Assembly (NCBI GenBank): GCA_020831865.1
Contig: JAFIFT010000026.1
Coordinates: 1 to 64,000 of the forward strand
Source: Legionellaceae bacterium
GTDB taxonomy: Bacteria > Pseudomonadota > Gammaproteobacteria > Legionellales > Legionellaceae
DNA length: 64,000 bases
Direction of reading: 5' to 3'
Shown here: positions 8,085-17,021 of the stretch, one piece after another
Numbering within the stretch: the stretch's first letter is position 1
Layout of the letters: each line of letters starts with the position of its first letter
Made by a program: the position numbers and the translations under genes
Notes under the pieces: generated by a model
The model's database searches: none
Seen by the model: only the letters and a program-made list of their open reading frames with translations
What the model was told of the DNA's origin: nothing

Positions 8085-10163
8085 TTAACCCACTGTGCCA
8101 ATAATTCTAATTTGTTTATTATCCGGTATTTCCTGATACGATAATACATGCAGATTATCCGCAATATTTCGGGCAAAACGGGCCAGTAAGTTACGGATTC
8201 CCGGTTGCACCACCAAAATCGCCAATTCCTGCTTCTCCTGCTGACTCTTGGCATATTGCAATAATGACTGTTGCACCCGGTCAGCCATACCAGGCTCAAA
8301 ACTGCCCCCGCCCTGGCCTGCACTGCTTTGTACACTATTAAGCAAGATTTGTTCCAACTCTGGCTTCAAGGTGAGAATGGGCATCTCCTCATCCATTTTA
8401 CTTATTTTTTGCGCGATCATCCGGGACAAGGCGATGCGTACCTGACTGATGAGATAATCTGCTTCCTTTGATTTTACGGCTGCTTCGGCCAGGGTTTCGA
8501 CAATGGTTCGGGTATCGGTCAGCGGAATTTGCTCCAGGAGCAGCCCCTGCATGACTTTATTGACCGTGCCCAGGGACAAGGCATCAGGAACCAGTTCCTT
8601 CACCAATTTAGGTGAGGTTTTAGCCAGTTTGTCGAGTAACTGCTGCGTTTCTTCGTAGCCCAATAACTGCTGGGCATTTTTTTCCAGAATATGGCTTAAG
8701 TGCGTGGCGACCACCGTTGCCGCATCAACAACGGTAAACCCCAGGGTGTGTGCCTGTTCTTTTTGCGTTTCGTGAATCCAGATGGCTTCCAGACCAAAAG
8801 CCGGATCGCTGGTTTTAATTCCTTCCAGAGTACCGAAAACCTGCCCTGGATTGATAGCCAGCCATTTGTCGGCATGGATAGGCCCTTCGGCCATAGTCAC
8901 TCCCGCCAGCAGAATACGATAGTGATTAGGGGTCAAATCCAGATTATCGCGAATATGCACGGTCGGCACCAGAAAACCCAATTCCTGCGACATTTTTTTT
9001 CGCACCCCTTTGATGCGCGCCAGCAAATTCCCCCCCTGACTACTATCCACCAAAGGAATTAAACGATAACCGACTTCCAGGCCAATAATATCAACCGGAT
9101 TCACATCATCCCAGCTGAGCTCCGCCATTTTTGGTTGCTGTGTTTTAAGCTCGCTATCCCTGCCCGTTTCACTTACCCCTTCTGCTTTTTTGTGCAGCAA
9201 CATCAACCAAGCCATCCCCGCCAGACCAAGCGCTAATAATAAAAAAGCCACATGGGGCATACCGGGAATCAAACCAATAACGGCTAAAATAACGGCAGTA
9301 ATAATCAGCGAGCGTGGCTTGGCAAAGACTTGATGCAAAACGGCTGAACCCATGTTTTGCGTACCGGAAACCCGGGTGACCATGATAGCAGCCGCAGTGG
9401 ACAGCACTAATGCTGGTACCTGCGCGACCAGTCCGTCACCAATCGTTAACAATATATAATTGTGGCCCGCATCCGCAAAAGACATATTATGCTGTGCTAC
9501 GCCCATGATAAGGCCGCCTATGATGCTAATCAGTAAAATAAAAATACCAGCGACCGCATCCCCGCGCACAAATTTACTGGCACCGTCCATCGATCCGTAA
9601 AAATCAGCCTCCTGCGCCACTTCCTCGCGCCTGGCCAATGCTTGCTCCTGGTTAATCAAGCCCGCATTCAAATCCGCATCGATGGCCATTTGCTTACCGG
9701 GCAAGGAGTCCAGCGTAAAGCGGGCACTCACTTCTGACACTCTGCCCGCGCCTTTGGTCACCACCACAAAATTAATCACCGTGAGAATGATAAAAACCAC
9801 CAAGCCCACCGAATAATTGCCACCAATGACCACTTCCCCGAAAGATTTGATTACCTGACCAGCCGCATCCGTTCCGCTATGACCGTTTAATAATACCACC
9901 CGCGTTGACGCCACATTGAGAGCCAGCCGCAGCAAGGTGGCCAATAAAATTACCGTTGGAAAGACCGCAAAATCAAGTGGTCTATCGGCATAAATGACTG
10001 CTAACAATACGATAAGGGCAAACGCGATATTAAAGGTAAACAAAATATCCAGAAGAAAGGTCGGTAACGGTAAGATCATCATCCCCAGCATGATACTCAT
10101 CATAACCGGTGTTCCCAGACCTTGGGTGAGCCAATGACGAAGGGTCTGTAAAATAGCATCCAT
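8085..10163 (-). CDS. flhA: Flagellar export gate protein FlhA
   Basis: 692 residues, the normal FlhA length. The N-terminal half has about eight membrane segments and the FHIPEP-family block VSEVSARFTLDSLPGKQMAID near residue 145. The C-terminal half is the cytosolic domain that docks export chaperones and substrates (from about residue 360). FlhA is the main component of the flagellar type III export gate. Its start codon overlaps the flhB stop (TAATG), which implies translational coupling. Confidence 0.96.
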   Translation of the reverse strand: MDAILQTLRHWLTQGLGTPVMMSIMLGMMILPLPTFLLDILFTFNIAFALIVLLAVIYADRPLDFAVFPTVILLATLLRLALNVASTRVVLLNGHSGTDAAGQVIKSFGEVVIGGNYSVGLVVFIILTVINFVVVTKGAGRVSEVSARFTLDSLPGKQMAIDADLNAGLINQEQALARREEVAQEADFYGSMDGASKFVRGDAVAGIFILLISIIGGLIMGVAQHNMSFADAGHNYILLTIGDGLVAQVPALVLSTAAAIMVTRVSGTQNMGSAVLHQVFAKPRSLIITAVILAVIGLIPGMPHVAFLLLALGLAGMAWLMLLHKKAEGVSETGRDSELKTQQPKMAELSWDDVNPVDIIGLEVGYRLIPLVDSSQGGNLLARIKGVRKKMSQELGFLVPTVHIRDNLDLTPNHYRILLAGVTMAEGPIHADKWLAINPGQVFGTLEGIKTSDPAFGLEAIWIHETQKEQAHTLGFTVVDAATVVATHLSHILEKNAQQLLGYEETQQLLDKLAKTSPKLVKELVPDALSLGTVNKVMQGLLLEQIPLTDTRTIVETLAEAAVKSKEADYLISQVRIALSRMIAQKISKMDEEMPILTLKPELEQILLNSVQSSAGQGGGSFEPGMADRVQQSLLQYAKSQQEKQELAILVVQPGIRNLLARFARNIADNLHVLSYQEIPDNKQIRIIGTVG

Positions 10164-11308
10164 TATGCAATATCTCCATTCTTGTTCTGCAAGTCATCCG
10201 GTATAGGCAGGTCGCGCAAACGCTCCGGCTGTACCTCATAATTTTGCGGATCACCTAATTGAAAGATGTACGCCAGTACCTGCGCCACCGCAACATAAAG
10301 TCCGCGCGGTATTTCAGCATTGAGTTCAGTCGAAAAATATATCGCCCGCGCCAAAGGGGGTAAAGACAGCACCGGAACCTGATGTTCACGGGCCACACGG
10401 GCAATCTGTAAAGCCACTTGGTCCTGTCCTTTCGCCAAAAGATACGGAGCCCGCGTACCGTTTTGCTGGTAATGGATGGCAACGGCGTAGTGGGTTGGGT
10501 TGGTCAGAATAACCGTCGCTTTCGGTACCTCACTCATCATACGTCGCCGGGATATTTCCTGCTGCCGTCGTCTGACCTGTGCTTTGACTTCCGGTTTGCC
10601 TTCCGTTTCTTTAAATTCGTCTTTCAACTCTTGCTTGGTCATTTTAAGCTGCTTTTGATGCTCATAGATTTGAAAAGGCACATCAATAAACGCAATGATC
10701 ACCAGACTGGCGCTGATAATAATAAAAGACTGGATTAAAATCAGCAGACCACTGCCCACAGCAGTGGCCAAGGGATACTCAGCCAAGGCCAGTAGAGCAG
10801 GTAAATAGCCGTACAATACCGTAATCGCCACAGCAGCAATTAACACAAATTTGGCGAAAGCCTTGACCATTTCAACCAAGCTCTTTAGCGATACCATACG
10901 CTTAAACCCTTTCAGTGGGCTCAGGCGGGAAAATTGCGGCTGAAAAGCCTGCGTGCTAAACACCCAGCCTCCCATCAGAAGCGGCGCTAAAAAGGAAAGC
11001 AGCAAGATGAGACCAAGTACCGGTAGTAGCGCTAAAACAGCCTGCAGCGATAGTTGATACAAACTTTGCAGGGCATAATTGGGCAACCGCAGAAAGCTGA
11101 TATCAAAACGAAAGGCACCCCGCATAATATCAGCAAGAGCGAGCGAAAGCCGCTCTCCGATAAACCAAAAACCAATCCCGGTAAATAATAAAATGACCAT
11201 GGCATTTAAATCTTTCGAACGTGCCACCTGTCCTTTATCACGCGACTCTTTGAGCCGTTTGGGTGAGGGCTGTTCGGTTTTTTCCTGGGCTTGTTCTTCC
11301 TCGGCCAT
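10163..11308 (-). CDS. flhB: Flagellar export switch protein FlhB
   Basis: 381 residues. The basic N-terminus (EKTEQPSPKRLKESRDKGQV) is typical of the family, followed by four membrane segments and the C-terminal cytosolic domain with the autocleavage motif NPTH at residues 270-273. It controls the switch from hook to filament export. The start overlaps the fliR stop by one base (TGATG). Confidence 0.96.
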   Translation of the reverse strand: MAEEEQAQEKTEQPSPKRLKESRDKGQVARSKDLNAMVILLFTGIGFWFIGERLSLALADIMRGAFRFDISFLRLPNYALQSLYQLSLQAVLALLPVLGLILLLSFLAPLLMGGWVFSTQAFQPQFSRLSPLKGFKRMVSLKSLVEMVKAFAKFVLIAAVAITVLYGYLPALLALAEYPLATAVGSGLLILIQSFIIISASLVIIAFIDVPFQIYEHQKQLKMTKQELKDEFKETEGKPEVKAQVRRRQQEISRRRMMSEVPKATVILTNPTHYAVAIHYQQNGTRAPYLLAKGQDQVALQIARVAREHQVPVLSLPPLARAIYFSTELNAEIPRGLYVAVAQVLAYIFQLGDPQNYEVQPERLRDLPIPDDLQNKNGDIA

Positions 11309-12078
11309 CAGCGCACCATCGCATTGATTAACTGCATTCCCGCGGCAACACTGTCACTGATCTGATCCGATACCCCGTAGAGTGTCAGACGCAGCAGAAT
11401 AATGCCCGATAACAGTGTAATGGGAAAACCCAACGAAAAAATATTTAACTGAGGCGCTACCTTGGCCATAATACCAAAAGACATACTGGCGATTAATAAG
11501 GAGCAAATCGTAGGTAACGCAACCAGTACCGCTTCTTTAAACATCCATCCCGAAAAGAGAATGACTTCGCTTAGCCACACCATATCCACCTGTAACTCTC
11601 CTATCGGCATCGTTTTAAAACTGGTCAGTAAGGCTTCAAAAACCGCCAGATGACCGTTTAAAGTCAAAAACATCAGGCTCACTAAAATCAAATAAAACTG
11701 GCCAACCAAAGGGACAGATGCCCGGCTTGATGGGTCAATCATGCTGGCAAAGCCCAGTCCTGCCTGCATGGCAATAATTTGTCCGGCAAGAATAAAGGCC
11801 TGAAACACCAACTGGATAATAAAACCCATCAAAATACCCAGCAATAACTCCTGGGCTACTATCCCAACGTAACTGGTCTGAAAATGCAAAAGCGACCATT
11901 GCTCAGATACCGTGGGAGCACACACCATCGCCAGGCTCATCACAAAAATTACCCGAATGCGTCGGGGCAACATCACCGAAGAGACGATCGGTAAGGTTAA
12001 AAACAGACCGCTAATCCGCGCCAAGGGCCAGAGAAACTGGCTAACCGAATGAATAGCACTGGCATAATCGAGATTCAT
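11308..12078 (-). CDS. fliR: Flagellar export gate protein FliR
   Basis: 256 residues, polytopic membrane protein with the FliR pattern LARISGLFLTLPIVSS at the start and GLGFASMIDPSSRASVP in the middle (about residues 105-122). It is part of the FliPQR export pore. It follows fliQ by 5 bases. Confidence 0.94.
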   Translation of the reverse strand: MNLDYASAIHSVSQFLWPLARISGLFLTLPIVSSVMLPRRIRVIFVMSLAMVCAPTVSEQWSLLHFQTSYVGIVAQELLLGILMGFIIQLVFQAFILAGQIIAMQAGLGFASMIDPSSRASVPLVGQFYLILVSLMFLTLNGHLAVFEALLTSFKTMPIGELQVDMVWLSEVILFSGWMFKEAVLVALPTICSLLIASMSFGIMAKVAPQLNIFSLGFPITLLSGIILLRLTLYGVSDQISDSVAAGMQLINAMVR

Positions 12079-12083
12079 CGCGC

Positions 12084-12353
12084 TTAACCAATTAAATACG
12101 GAATATTGTTAATCAGGCCATCGGTAAAATCTATCATCGTTTTCAATAGCCAGGGCCCCGCAAAAACCAGCACCAGAAAGGTGACTAACAGTTTGGGAAT
12201 AAAACTCAGGCTCATTTCATTGATCTGCGTTGCCGCTTGAAACATGGCAACCAGCAAACCCACAAGCAAGCCCGGCAAAATCAACACCGACAGCAATAAA
12301 ATCATGACATAAACCGCCTGACTAAATAGTGATACCACCGTTGCTTCGGTCAT
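12084..12353 (-). CDS. fliQ: Flagellar export gate protein FliQ
   Basis: 89 residues with two membrane helices joined by the conserved LLVAMFQAATQINEMSLSFIPK loop region (about residues 32-53), the standard size and pattern of FliQ. It is a FliPQR pore subunit and lies 31 bases after fliP. Confidence 0.95.
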   Translation of the reverse strand: MTEATVVSLFSQAVYVMILLLSVLILPGLLVGLLVAMFQAATQINEMSLSFIPKLLVTFLVLVFAGPWLLKTMIDFTDGLINNIPYLIG

Positions 12354-12384
12354 AATAGTTTCCTGCGTTCTCGCTCATTCTATC

Positions 12385-13134
12385 CTAATTGATAGCGAAA
12401 CTGGACGCCAGTGAGCCCAGCACCAAGGTCCAGCCATCGACCATTACAAATAGCATAATTTTAAAGGGTAATGAAATAATCAATGGTGAAAGCATCATCA
12501 TCCCCATAGCAACCAGAACACTGGCCACCACCAGATCAATAATTAAAAAGGGTAAAAACAGAATAAACCCAATTTGAAAGGCCGTCTTTAATTCACTGGT
12601 AATAAAGGCGGGAATAATGACCGTCAGGGGAACGTCTTCCAGGTTTGACCAGGATTGCGTCTGCATCTTTTCAAATAGGGATAAATCATTTTTACGGGTT
12701 TGATTGAGCATAAAGTGACGTAACGGCGCTTTCGCTTTTTCAATGGCTTGTATAAAATTCAACTGATCATGAAGGTAGGGCTGTAGAGCGTCATCATTTA
12801 TTTTATAAAAAACCGGCGACATCACAAAAAAAGTTAAAAACAGCGAAATACCGATCAGGATCTGATTGGTGGGGGTTTGCGCCATACCAATAGCCTGTCG
12901 TAAAATCGACATCACAATCATAATTCGGGTAAAGGCGGTCATTGCCAGCAATAAGCCCGGCAAGACGCTCAGCAACGTCATGGCAACCAGAATCTGCAGA
13001 TTCACACTCCAGGTTTCACCACCGCCGCTGGCGGGGCTCACTGTGACCGCTGGAAGACTGAGGGTATTCGCAGAACCGACAAGCGGCAAAAAGAGGAGAC
13101 ACAAAACAACAATCACTGGTAGTCTGACATTCAT
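12385..13134 (-). CDS. fliP: Flagellar export gate protein FliP
   Basis: 249 residues. It has a cleavable-looking N-terminal signal sequence, then FliP family blocks [17 protein letters not shown] and [19 protein letters not shown], and the C-terminal [12 protein letters not shown]-type membrane region. It is a FliPQR pore subunit and overlaps fliO by 4 bases. Confidence 0.95.
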   Translation of the reverse strand: MNVRLPVIVVLCLLFLPLVGSANTLSLPAVTVSPASGGGETWSVNLQILVAMTLLSVLPGLLLAMTAFTRIMIVMSILRQAIGMAQTPTNQILIGISLFLTFFVMSPVFYKINDDALQPYLHDQLNFIQAIEKAKAPLRHFMLNQTRKNDLSLFEKMQTQSWSNLEDVPLTVIIPAFITSELKTAFQIGFILFLPFLIIDLVVASVLVAMGMMMLSPLIISLPFKIMLFVMVDGWTLVLGSLASSFAIN

Positions 13135-13535
13135 GATTTCTTTCCCATGGCATGCTGCAGCAAGCTGGTAAACGACGGTTTATTGACAGTGTCAAATCCG
13201 GAGGGTAAGGCGTCACCAAAATCACATAACAGATTCACTTGTGCACTGGTCACCCCCAATAACAAATAGCGCCCCCCCACTTCAACCAAAACCAGGCGTT
13301 CGCGACTACCCATACTCATGCTGCTAATAAAACGCATTCCCTGTTGCAGAGAAAAGCCCCCTTTTTGCAGGCGCCGCAATAACCAGAATACAATGCAGAT
13401 GAACAAGAGTACCACCAGCAGTGCAAACAGCATGCGTAAAAATTCATCAGCCCCCGGGCTTGCCGTTGGCTTTACGGCTGCAGCAAAAGAATAACGGCTA
13501 CAGGCCATCAGGCACAGGCTTGTCCAGATACGCAT
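13131..13535 (-). CDS. fliO: Flagellar biogenesis protein FliO
   Basis: 134 residues. An N-terminal hydrophobic leader is followed by one membrane helix (about residues 35-55) and a small cytosolic domain with [22 protein letters not shown], the conserved FliO core. FliO assists FliP assembly. Sequence conservation is low outside this core, but the position between fliN and fliP makes the call secure. Confidence 0.9.
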   Translation of the reverse strand: MRIWTSLCLMACSRYSFAAAVKPTASPGADEFLRMLFALLVVLLFICIVFWLLRRLQKGGFSLQQGMRFISSMSMGSRERLVLVEVGGRYLLLGVTSAQVNLLCDFGDALPSGFDTVNKPSFTSLLQHAMGKKS

Positions 13536-13855
13536 CAGCGTAACCGTTTGATGCGTTCAGCTTTGCTGACAATATCGGTTAATCGCACCCCAAATTTCTC
13601 ATTCACCACCACTACCTCGCCATGCGCAACGAGCGTTCCGTTCACCAGAATATCCAGAGGCTCCCCCGCCAGACGATCCAGTGCCACGATTCCACCCTGG
13701 TTTAACTGCAACAGATTACGAATGGGCATTTTGGTGCGTCCAATCTCTACCGTCACAGACACAGGAATATCGAGAATCATTTCCATTTTTTCCTGCTCAT
13801 CAATGGGGATATCGTCTTTGTTTTCCGGCTTCAGCGCTTCGTTTGCTTTGCTCAT
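13535..13855 (-). CDS. fliN: Flagellar motor switch protein FliN
   Basis: 106 residues from ATG 13855, which has AAAGGA 6 bases upstream, 10 bases after the fliM stop; a longer frame from 13921 would overlap fliM and adds an atypical leader. The SpoA domain is clear (ILDIPVSVTVEIGRTKMPIR, then GEPLDILVNGTLVAHGEVVV). It forms the cytoplasmic C-ring with FliM. Confidence 0.94.
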   Translation of the reverse strand: MSKANEALKPENKDDIPIDEQEKMEMILDIPVSVTVEIGRTKMPIRNLLQLNQGGIVALDRLAGEPLDILVNGTLVAHGEVVVVNEKFGVRLTDIVSKAERIKRLR

Positions 13856-13865
13856 TATCGATCCT

Positions 13866-14927
13866 TTAATAATTGATTTTCTGCAATATTTGCAGTGCCA
13901 GTTTGTCGCCGGCACTGCCAATGGTCACTTCAAATGACGGTGTACACTCAATGTCCATGGTCACTACTTTACGTTGCTCCAATGGAATAAAATCATCCGT
14001 GCGCCATTTCAACACATCCCCCAGACAGGTACTGCCTTCTGCCATATAGGCGCTGATTTCCAATTCAACTTCCATCAATTCTTCCACCAGCGAATTGATC
14101 CAATTCGGATCAATTTCATCATCAGGACGCGCCGCCCCTAATTCGAGCTGTTGCTTGATAGGCTCTACCATGGTGTAGGGAATGACGAAGGAAAACATAC
14201 CGGATTCATTCGCAAATTTGACATTAAAACGACTGACCAACAGCATTTCACCCGGCTCGGTAATGTGTACCAACTGCGGGTTGGTTTCATCACCCATCCG
14301 GCTCACCTGCAGCGGTAAAATGGGCAGCCAGGCTTGCTGCAAATTGGCCATTAGTTTACCAATGGTAATGTCCATCACCCGGCTTTCCGTAGCGGTGAAA
14401 TCAGTACGATCCGTATCTGCGGCAAAATGAGAGCTGCCGCCGAAGTAATAATCCACCAGATCATAGACAAAGGTACTGTCAAAACAGATGAGCCCTTTGC
14501 CGCGTAATGGTTTAAGTTGAAAAATAGTAATTAGGGTTGGATTTGGTAAGGAGGCCAGATAATCCCTGTGGCGAATAACCGCCAGCGGTTCCTGCTCGAT
14601 ATCCAGGTCACGCGCCATCAACTGATAAATATCCTGCGAAAAAAATCGGGCCGTCCGGTCATAGATTTTTTCTAAAACGGGCAGTTCACCACGTACATTG
14701 CGCTCATGGCTACCAAAATTAACGGTTTTGACGGTATCTTTTGATGCGTCTTCCGATAAGCCGGTCACATGCTCCCCGACCGCGCTCTGCCCCTTCGCGT
14801 CAACATCTGCTTTATGGTTCACGGTCGTTGCTTCCGCAGCCACCGGATCTTCGGCAGACTCATCGCCATCAACCGATTGCAACAGCGCGTCTATTTCCTC
14901 TTGTGACAGGACATCTTTGTCAGCCAT
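13866..14927 (-). CDS. fliM: Flagellar motor switch protein FliM
   Basis: 353 residues from ATG 14927. The N-terminal CheY-P-binding motif LSQEEIDALLQ is present (residues 7-17), followed by an unusually long acidic linker (about 18-75), the middle domain with DYYFGGSS, and the C-terminal SpoA domain. FliM is the torque-switching C-ring protein. It is the first gene of the flagellar operon here, downstream of a sigma-54-type promoter. The CheY motif is kept even though no chemotaxis genes lie in this cluster. Confidence 0.94.
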   Translation of the reverse strand: MADKDVLSQEEIDALLQSVDGDESAEDPVAAEATTVNHKADVDAKGQSAVGEHVTGLSEDASKDTVKTVNFGSHERNVRGELPVLEKIYDRTARFFSQDIYQLMARDLDIEQEPLAVIRHRDYLASLPNPTLITIFQLKPLRGKGLICFDSTFVYDLVDYYFGGSSHFAADTDRTDFTATESRVMDITIGKLMANLQQAWLPILPLQVSRMGDETNPQLVHITEPGEMLLVSRFNVKFANESGMFSFVIPYTMVEPIKQQLELGAARPDDEIDPNWINSLVEELMEVELEISAYMAEGSTCLGDVLKWRTDDFIPLEQRKVVTMDIECTPSFEVTIGSAGDKLALQILQKINY

Positions 14928-14970
14928 GTAGTTCCCATTTTTGGTATCCGATACATTCTGCAATGGGTAA

Positions 14971-14986
14971 AGCAAAGCCTATGCCA
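14971..14986 (-). promoter_or_regulatory. Sigma-54-type (-24/-12) promoter for the fliM operon
   Basis: The minus strand reads TGGCAT-AGGCT-TTGCT, matching TGGCAC-N5-TTGCA with the required 10 bases between GG and GC. The expected transcription start near 14960 gives a leader of about 33 bases to fliM. The element overlaps the last codons and stop of the upstream antiporter gene. In polar flagellates, including Legionella, this operon class is driven by RpoN with FleQ. Confidence 0.65.
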
Positions 14987-16382
14987 ATTTTATGCTTTTT
15001 TGTCTTCTTCCGGCCACGTACCAGGGAATAACAAAGAACAGAACGAGCCCAAAGAGCAAAAATGACTCAAAATACCATTTTTGTAGCGTGCTCAATCTCG
15101 CTGGTGGTATAAAACCCGACGCAATCACCACCAAACAGGTGACCAGACCGGTACCCGCCACAAGATAGCAAACCACGTCCCTACCGGGTATCCGAAAAGG
15201 ACGAATCATTGTTGGAAAACGCCAGCGCAAATACATCACCGCAGCAAACATAAATACATAGGCCAGTAAGGCTAGCTGAGCCGTTAAATCAGATAATAAC
15301 CAATACGACACACTAATATCGTCAAAAAAAATATAAACCCCGCATAACAGGGTAAATAAAATGGCTTGCAAGATGAGCAGGCTATACGGTGCACCATAGC
15401 GATTGGTTCGCGCCAGCAAAGCCGGTAAACAACCATCGCGAGCTGAAATCATTAAACCACGGGCAGGCCCCATCACCCAGGTGGACACTGAACTCATGGC
15501 ACCAATAAAGATCATCAAAACCACAGCGCTCATCAACCAGGAATGCTTAATACCCGGTAAAAACAAACTAAACGCCGTCATCAGCCCGGTGACAATATCC
15601 AGATTCTGCTTGGGGACCACTATCGCAATGGCCAATGACCCCAGCAACAGCGAGAAAAAAATCAAGATCGTAGACCAAAGTAGCGCCTTGGGATAATCAC
15701 GCTGCGGATTGACCACATCTCCGGCATGAACCGCTGACATTTCCATACCAATCAAGCCAAATAAAATTCCCCCCAGCATCACGATTTGACTTGAATTATG
15801 CCAATCCGGCAATAAACTATCCCAAGACAGACTGATACTGGCAACATGCCCACTCAGCAGCCAGTAGGCAGCGAGACAGATGATCAGAAACAACGGTACG
15901 ATAGTACCCACAATAGCACCGATAATACTCACCAGACTCGACACCCGCATGCCCAGACAGTTTAACAAGGTTGCTGTCCAAAATAACAACATTGACAAGG
16001 GCAGCAAAAAATACTTGTTTTGCCCCAGTGAGGGTTCAAACAAATAGGCCAGCGCACTGACGATAAACACCATAATCGTCGGATACCAGACGACATTATA
16101 AATCCATTGCAACCATATCGTAATAAAGCCGGCTCGCAAGCCGAAAGCCTCCCTCACCCAAATATAAAGCCCCCCCGTTTGTGGCATCGCGGTTGCCAGC
16201 TCCGCCGCTACCAGTGCCACTGGAATAAAAAATAGAAATGCCGCCAGAACATAATACACAATCAAGGAAAAACCATAGTCCGCACCGATAGGTAGTGTAC
16301 GCAGGCTATCCACCGCAATAATATTAATCATGACCAGCGAGAACAGGCTCAATGGTTTATTTGAGTTACGGCTTATCTTCAT
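14979..16382 (-). CDS. APC-family amino acid antiporter (GadC/YjeM-like), second copy
   Basis: 467 residues from ATG 16382, about 12 membrane segments. The N-terminal block LFSLVMINIIAVDSLRTLPIG is nearly identical to that of the antiporter at 1940-3331, and the blocks GGLYIWVREAFGLRAGFIT and GMEMSAVHAGDVVNPQRDYP are also shared between the two. It is an inner-membrane amino acid exchanger; substrate not resolved. It reads towards fliM, and its stop codon lies inside the fliM promoter. Confidence 0.88.
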   Translation of the reverse strand: MKISRNSNKPLSLFSLVMINIIAVDSLRTLPIGADYGFSLIVYYVLAAFLFFIPVALVAAELATAMPQTGGLYIWVREAFGLRAGFITIWLQWIYNVVWYPTIMVFIVSALAYLFEPSLGQNKYFLLPLSMLLFWTATLLNCLGMRVSSLVSIIGAIVGTIVPLFLIICLAAYWLLSGHVASISLSWDSLLPDWHNSSQIVMLGGILFGLIGMEMSAVHAGDVVNPQRDYPKALLWSTILIFFSLLLGSLAIAIVVPKQNLDIVTGLMTAFSLFLPGIKHSWLMSAVVLMIFIGAMSSVSTWVMGPARGLMISARDGCLPALLARTNRYGAPYSLLILQAILFTLLCGVYIFFDDISVSYWLLSDLTAQLALLAYVFMFAAVMYLRWRFPTMIRPFRIPGRDVVCYLVAGTGLVTCLVVIASGFIPPARLSTLQKWYFESFLLFGLVLFFVIPWYVAGRRQKSIKLA

Positions 16383-16493
16383 ATCGACATCCTGGAGAAA
16401 ACAGCAATTGCACGGATAAGAGCATGAACAGTCCTGCACAGAAAAGCTCAAAGATTATCAGTTTTGGCAAGGGGGTGCAATGAAGGAAACGGA

Positions 16494-17015
16494 CTAGAGG
16501 CAAGCTGTGCGGGCAATGTTAAGACGACCGGAATCAGAAAGATTAAAATTTCGTGCATTCTCCCGATTGCAACCCGTAGCACTGATGAGCATATTCATAG
16601 GATCCGTGGTGACGAAACCGGCGCCATCGTAGCTCACCATATCCCTATCAACCTGAACCAGAATACCGGTCGGAACCGCTTCATGAAGCTTCGTTAATTC
16701 ATCATTGCTGTGCTGAAGATTGTCATTATTACGAACGAGAAAAACTACCCCGCCCTGATTCCACTGGCCAGTTTGGCCACAGCTGTTCAAAGCGGCTGAT
16801 GCCGCCGGGCAAATACTGACCTGCTGACCTGGACGAATCGCTTCCAGTCGGGCATAGTGAAAAGTCGCCAACGGTATATTGGCCATAGCAATGACCTTGT
16901 TATACTGGAACAGCGCATAACAGGCCGGTACCGCTATTGATCAAAGAATAGCGGCAATGGTCAAGGTTATCATCATTTCAACCTGCGTAAATCCACCATC
17001 CGGCTCTCGACTCAA
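16494..17015 (-). pseudogene. fimT: FimT/GspH-type pseudopilin, interrupted by an in-frame stop
   Basis: Read through, the frame from TTG 17015 encodes a type IV prepilin leader and helix: cleavage site G|F, glutamate at +5 (GFTQVEMMITLTIAAIL), then a TGA at 16941-16943 followed in frame by SIAVPA and a 150-codon C-terminal domain ending SGRLNIARTACL. FimT is a minor pseudopilin; in Legionella and relatives it binds DNA during uptake. The stop falls in the hydrophobic helix, so no functional pilin is expected unless the stop is a sequencing error. It lies directly after fadE on the same strand. GspH-type secretion pseudopilin is the alternative family assignment. Confidence 0.7.
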
Positions 17016-17021
17016 CTCGCT

